Shown here piece after piece: positions 7,225 to 7,870 of a stretch of 7,870 bases of DNA. Positions within the stretch are counted from its first letter, which is position 1, and each line of letters begins with the position of its first letter. The DNA is from Gammaproteobacteria bacterium (lineage in GTDB: Bacteria > Gemmatimonadota > Gemmatimonadetes > Longimicrobiales > Gaopeijiaceae). A program made the translations under genes and the position numbers. The notes beneath the pieces were generated by a model. That model made no database searches. It saw only the letters and a list, made by a program, of their open reading frames with translations, and was not told where the DNA came from. The stretch lies in assembly GCA_009843625.1 (NCBI GenBank), contig VYDD01000044.1:1-7870 (forward strand), written 5' to 3'.

Positions 7225-7599
7225 TCAACCCCTCGGACTACCGACACCTGCCGAGGGCCGTAGCGTCTCATCGGTGGCCCTTGACGGAGCGAACAGGACT
7301 TGTTGCGGGCCATCATCGGTCACCGGGGAGACCCTTCCGTGACCGGATTCCCGCTCAGCGGCCCGAATCAACTCGAAGCCAATCCGTCGGATCCGATCCC
7401 CGCGGAGCAGCAGGGCGTGACCGACTGCGTGGATGCTCTCGGCCCGGGGCCTTCGGGTTCCGGCCTTCCATGCAGCGAGGGACTGCCAACTCAGGCCGGC
7501 GGACTCCATCATCTTTCTTCCCGAGTAGGAAGCGGCGGCGGCCGCTCTCGTCAGGAGAGACCTCAGATCTGCATCGTGGTTCGACGATTCGGGCTGCAA
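7225..7599 (-). CDS. Small helix-turn-helix regulator, probable controller of the R-M operon
   Basis: From a TTG at 7599 this encodes 124 residues. Residues ~11-75 resemble an XRE/Cro-like helix-turn-helix (LRSLLTRAA, then SGRKMMESAGLSWQSLAAW, KAGTRRPRAESIHAVGHAL). Residues ~80-124 look like a polar, disordered tail. The TTG is chosen because GGAGG (7610-7606) lies 6 nt upstream; an adjacent TTG at 7602 is 3 nt from it. An ATG at 7647 would add 16 residues, but it has no properly spaced ribosome site and would place the operator array inside the gene. The frame stays open to 7863, but that stretch reads as unstructured filler. The gene is first in the operon, 3 nt before vsr, and follows four regularly spaced operator-like half-sites, so it probably autoregulates the operon in the manner of R-M controller (C) proteins. 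That role is inferred from position and fold, not from close similarity to a known C protein. Confidence 0.75.
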   Translation of the reverse strand: MQPESSNHDADLRSLLTRAAAAASYSGRKMMESAGLSWQSLAAWKAGTRRPRAESIHAVGHALLLRGDRIRRIGFELIRAAERESGHGRVSPVTDDGPQQVLFAPSRATDETLRPSAGVGSPRG

Positions 7600-7603
7600 C
7601 AAG

Positions 7604-7610
7604 CTCCTCC
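7604..7610 (-). promoter_or_regulatory. Ribosome binding site supporting a TTG start
   Basis: On the minus strand the sequence GGAGGAG is followed by CTTGTTG. GGAGG is the best Shine-Dalgarno match in the operon and decides the regulator start at the TTG at 7599 (6-nt spacing) over the upstream ATG at 7647. Confidence 0.6.
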
Positions 7611-7622
7611 GGAAAAGAAGTT

Positions 7623-7668
7623 GTAGATCAACGTATCTACGAATCATCCTGTAGACAAGAACCGCTAC
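7623..7668. promoter_or_regulatory. Operator-like array of four alternating GTAG/CTAC half-sites
   Basis: GTAG at 7623, CTAC at 7637, GTAG at 7651 and CTAC at 7665 start exactly 14 bp apart and alternate in orientation. They form two dyads: GTAGAT-N6-ATCTAC (7623-7640) and CTGTAG-N10-CTACAG (7649-7670), with centres 28 bp apart. Two tandem dyads across a promoter is the arrangement used by dimeric HTH controllers of R-M operons that bind co-operatively. The array lies directly upstream of the regulator's ribosome site, so the regulator itself is the likely ligand. Confidence 0.6.
7630..7658 (-). promoter_or_regulatory. Candidate promoter of the R-M operon
   Basis: On the minus strand, TTGTCT (7658-7653) and TACGTT (7635-7630) are separated by 17 bp and could serve as -35 and -10 boxes. 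This would place the transcript start near 7623 and give a leader of ~25 nt containing the ribosome site. The -10 match is poor (3 of 6), consistent with an activated or tightly regulated promoter. The half-sites of the operator array overlap both boxes. The call rests on position as much as on sequence. Confidence 0.35.
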
Positions 7669-7829
7669 AGGGCCAACGGGTCTGCGGGTACATGCGCCGG
7701 TGAATGGCTGCCGCTCCGAGACGGACGAGCCGACCGATTCCGAAGCCGCCGCCCGCGACCTCAACGCGGCATCAGGCGCGTGCATTTCCCAGGGGATCGA
7801 AGGGGGGCGGAGCCACCCCTCGTCAGCCT

Positions 7830-7844
7830 CCGTGTTATACACGG
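7830..7844. promoter_or_regulatory. Palindrome with embedded TATAAC, possible second promoter/operator
   Basis: CCGTGTTATACACGG has perfect 6-bp arms around TAT. On the minus strand it contains TATAAC (7839-7834), a good -10 match. A weak -35-like TGGCTC lies 17 bp upstream of it. It could be a distal promoter with an operator for the R-M operon, or a control site of a gene beyond the right edge. Between this site and the half-site array, about 150 bases hold no gene I can support. Confidence 0.3.
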
Positions 7845-7870
7845 GGTATGCTGGCTGAGCCACCTAACAG

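Noticed and set aside
7600..7863. Long N-terminal extension of the HTH frame to an ATG near 7863
   Set aside because: The added residues are low-complexity with no domain, and they would run through the promoter and operator region. The GGAGG site supports the TTG at 7599.

Overview
This window comes from a GC-rich bacterial chromosome and holds two unrelated blocks that converge on each other. No RNA gene or taxonomic marker is visible, so the host can only be guessed. High GC, a very acidic multi-domain beta-sandwich surface protein and an actinobacterial/gemmatimonad-like HTH gene would fit an uncultured environmental lineage such as Gemmatimonadota or a relative. That placement is inference.

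Block 1 (1-3356, plus strand) is the 3' part of a large, probably secreted or surface-displayed protein. Its frame is open to the left edge. It carries several carboxypeptidase-regulatory/Cna-B-like beta-sandwich domains and ends in one cadherin-like domain. About 400 bases without a convincing gene follow (3357-3755). They contain a perfect 13-bp inverted repeat that bounds 152 bp.

Block 2 (7668 down to 3756, minus strand) is a compact five-gene restriction-modification operon. In transcription order it encodes a small HTH regulator, a Vsr mismatch endonuclease, a C5-cytosine DNA methyltransferase, a probable restriction endonuclease of unrecognised family, and a cytoplasmic trypsin-like serine protease with an extra N-terminal domain. 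The spacings are 3 nt, a 4-nt ATGA overlap, a second 4-nt ATGA overlap, then a few nucleotides, so the genes are very probably co-transcribed and translationally coupled. The methyltransferase precedes the nuclease, as expected if protection must come first. Vsr would repair the T:G mismatches left when the operon's own 5-methylcytosine deaminates.

Upstream of the regulator, four GTAG/CTAC half-sites alternate in orientation at exact 14-bp intervals across a plausible promoter. This looks like an autoregulatory, controller-type operator. The most unusual element is the protease as last gene of a type II R-M operon. It has an intact His-Asp-Ser triad, no signal peptide, and a T8 homopolymer near its start where a one-base slip in either direction would terminate it. 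Its role is unknown: it could control the R-M proteins, act as an extra defence effector, or be a passenger.
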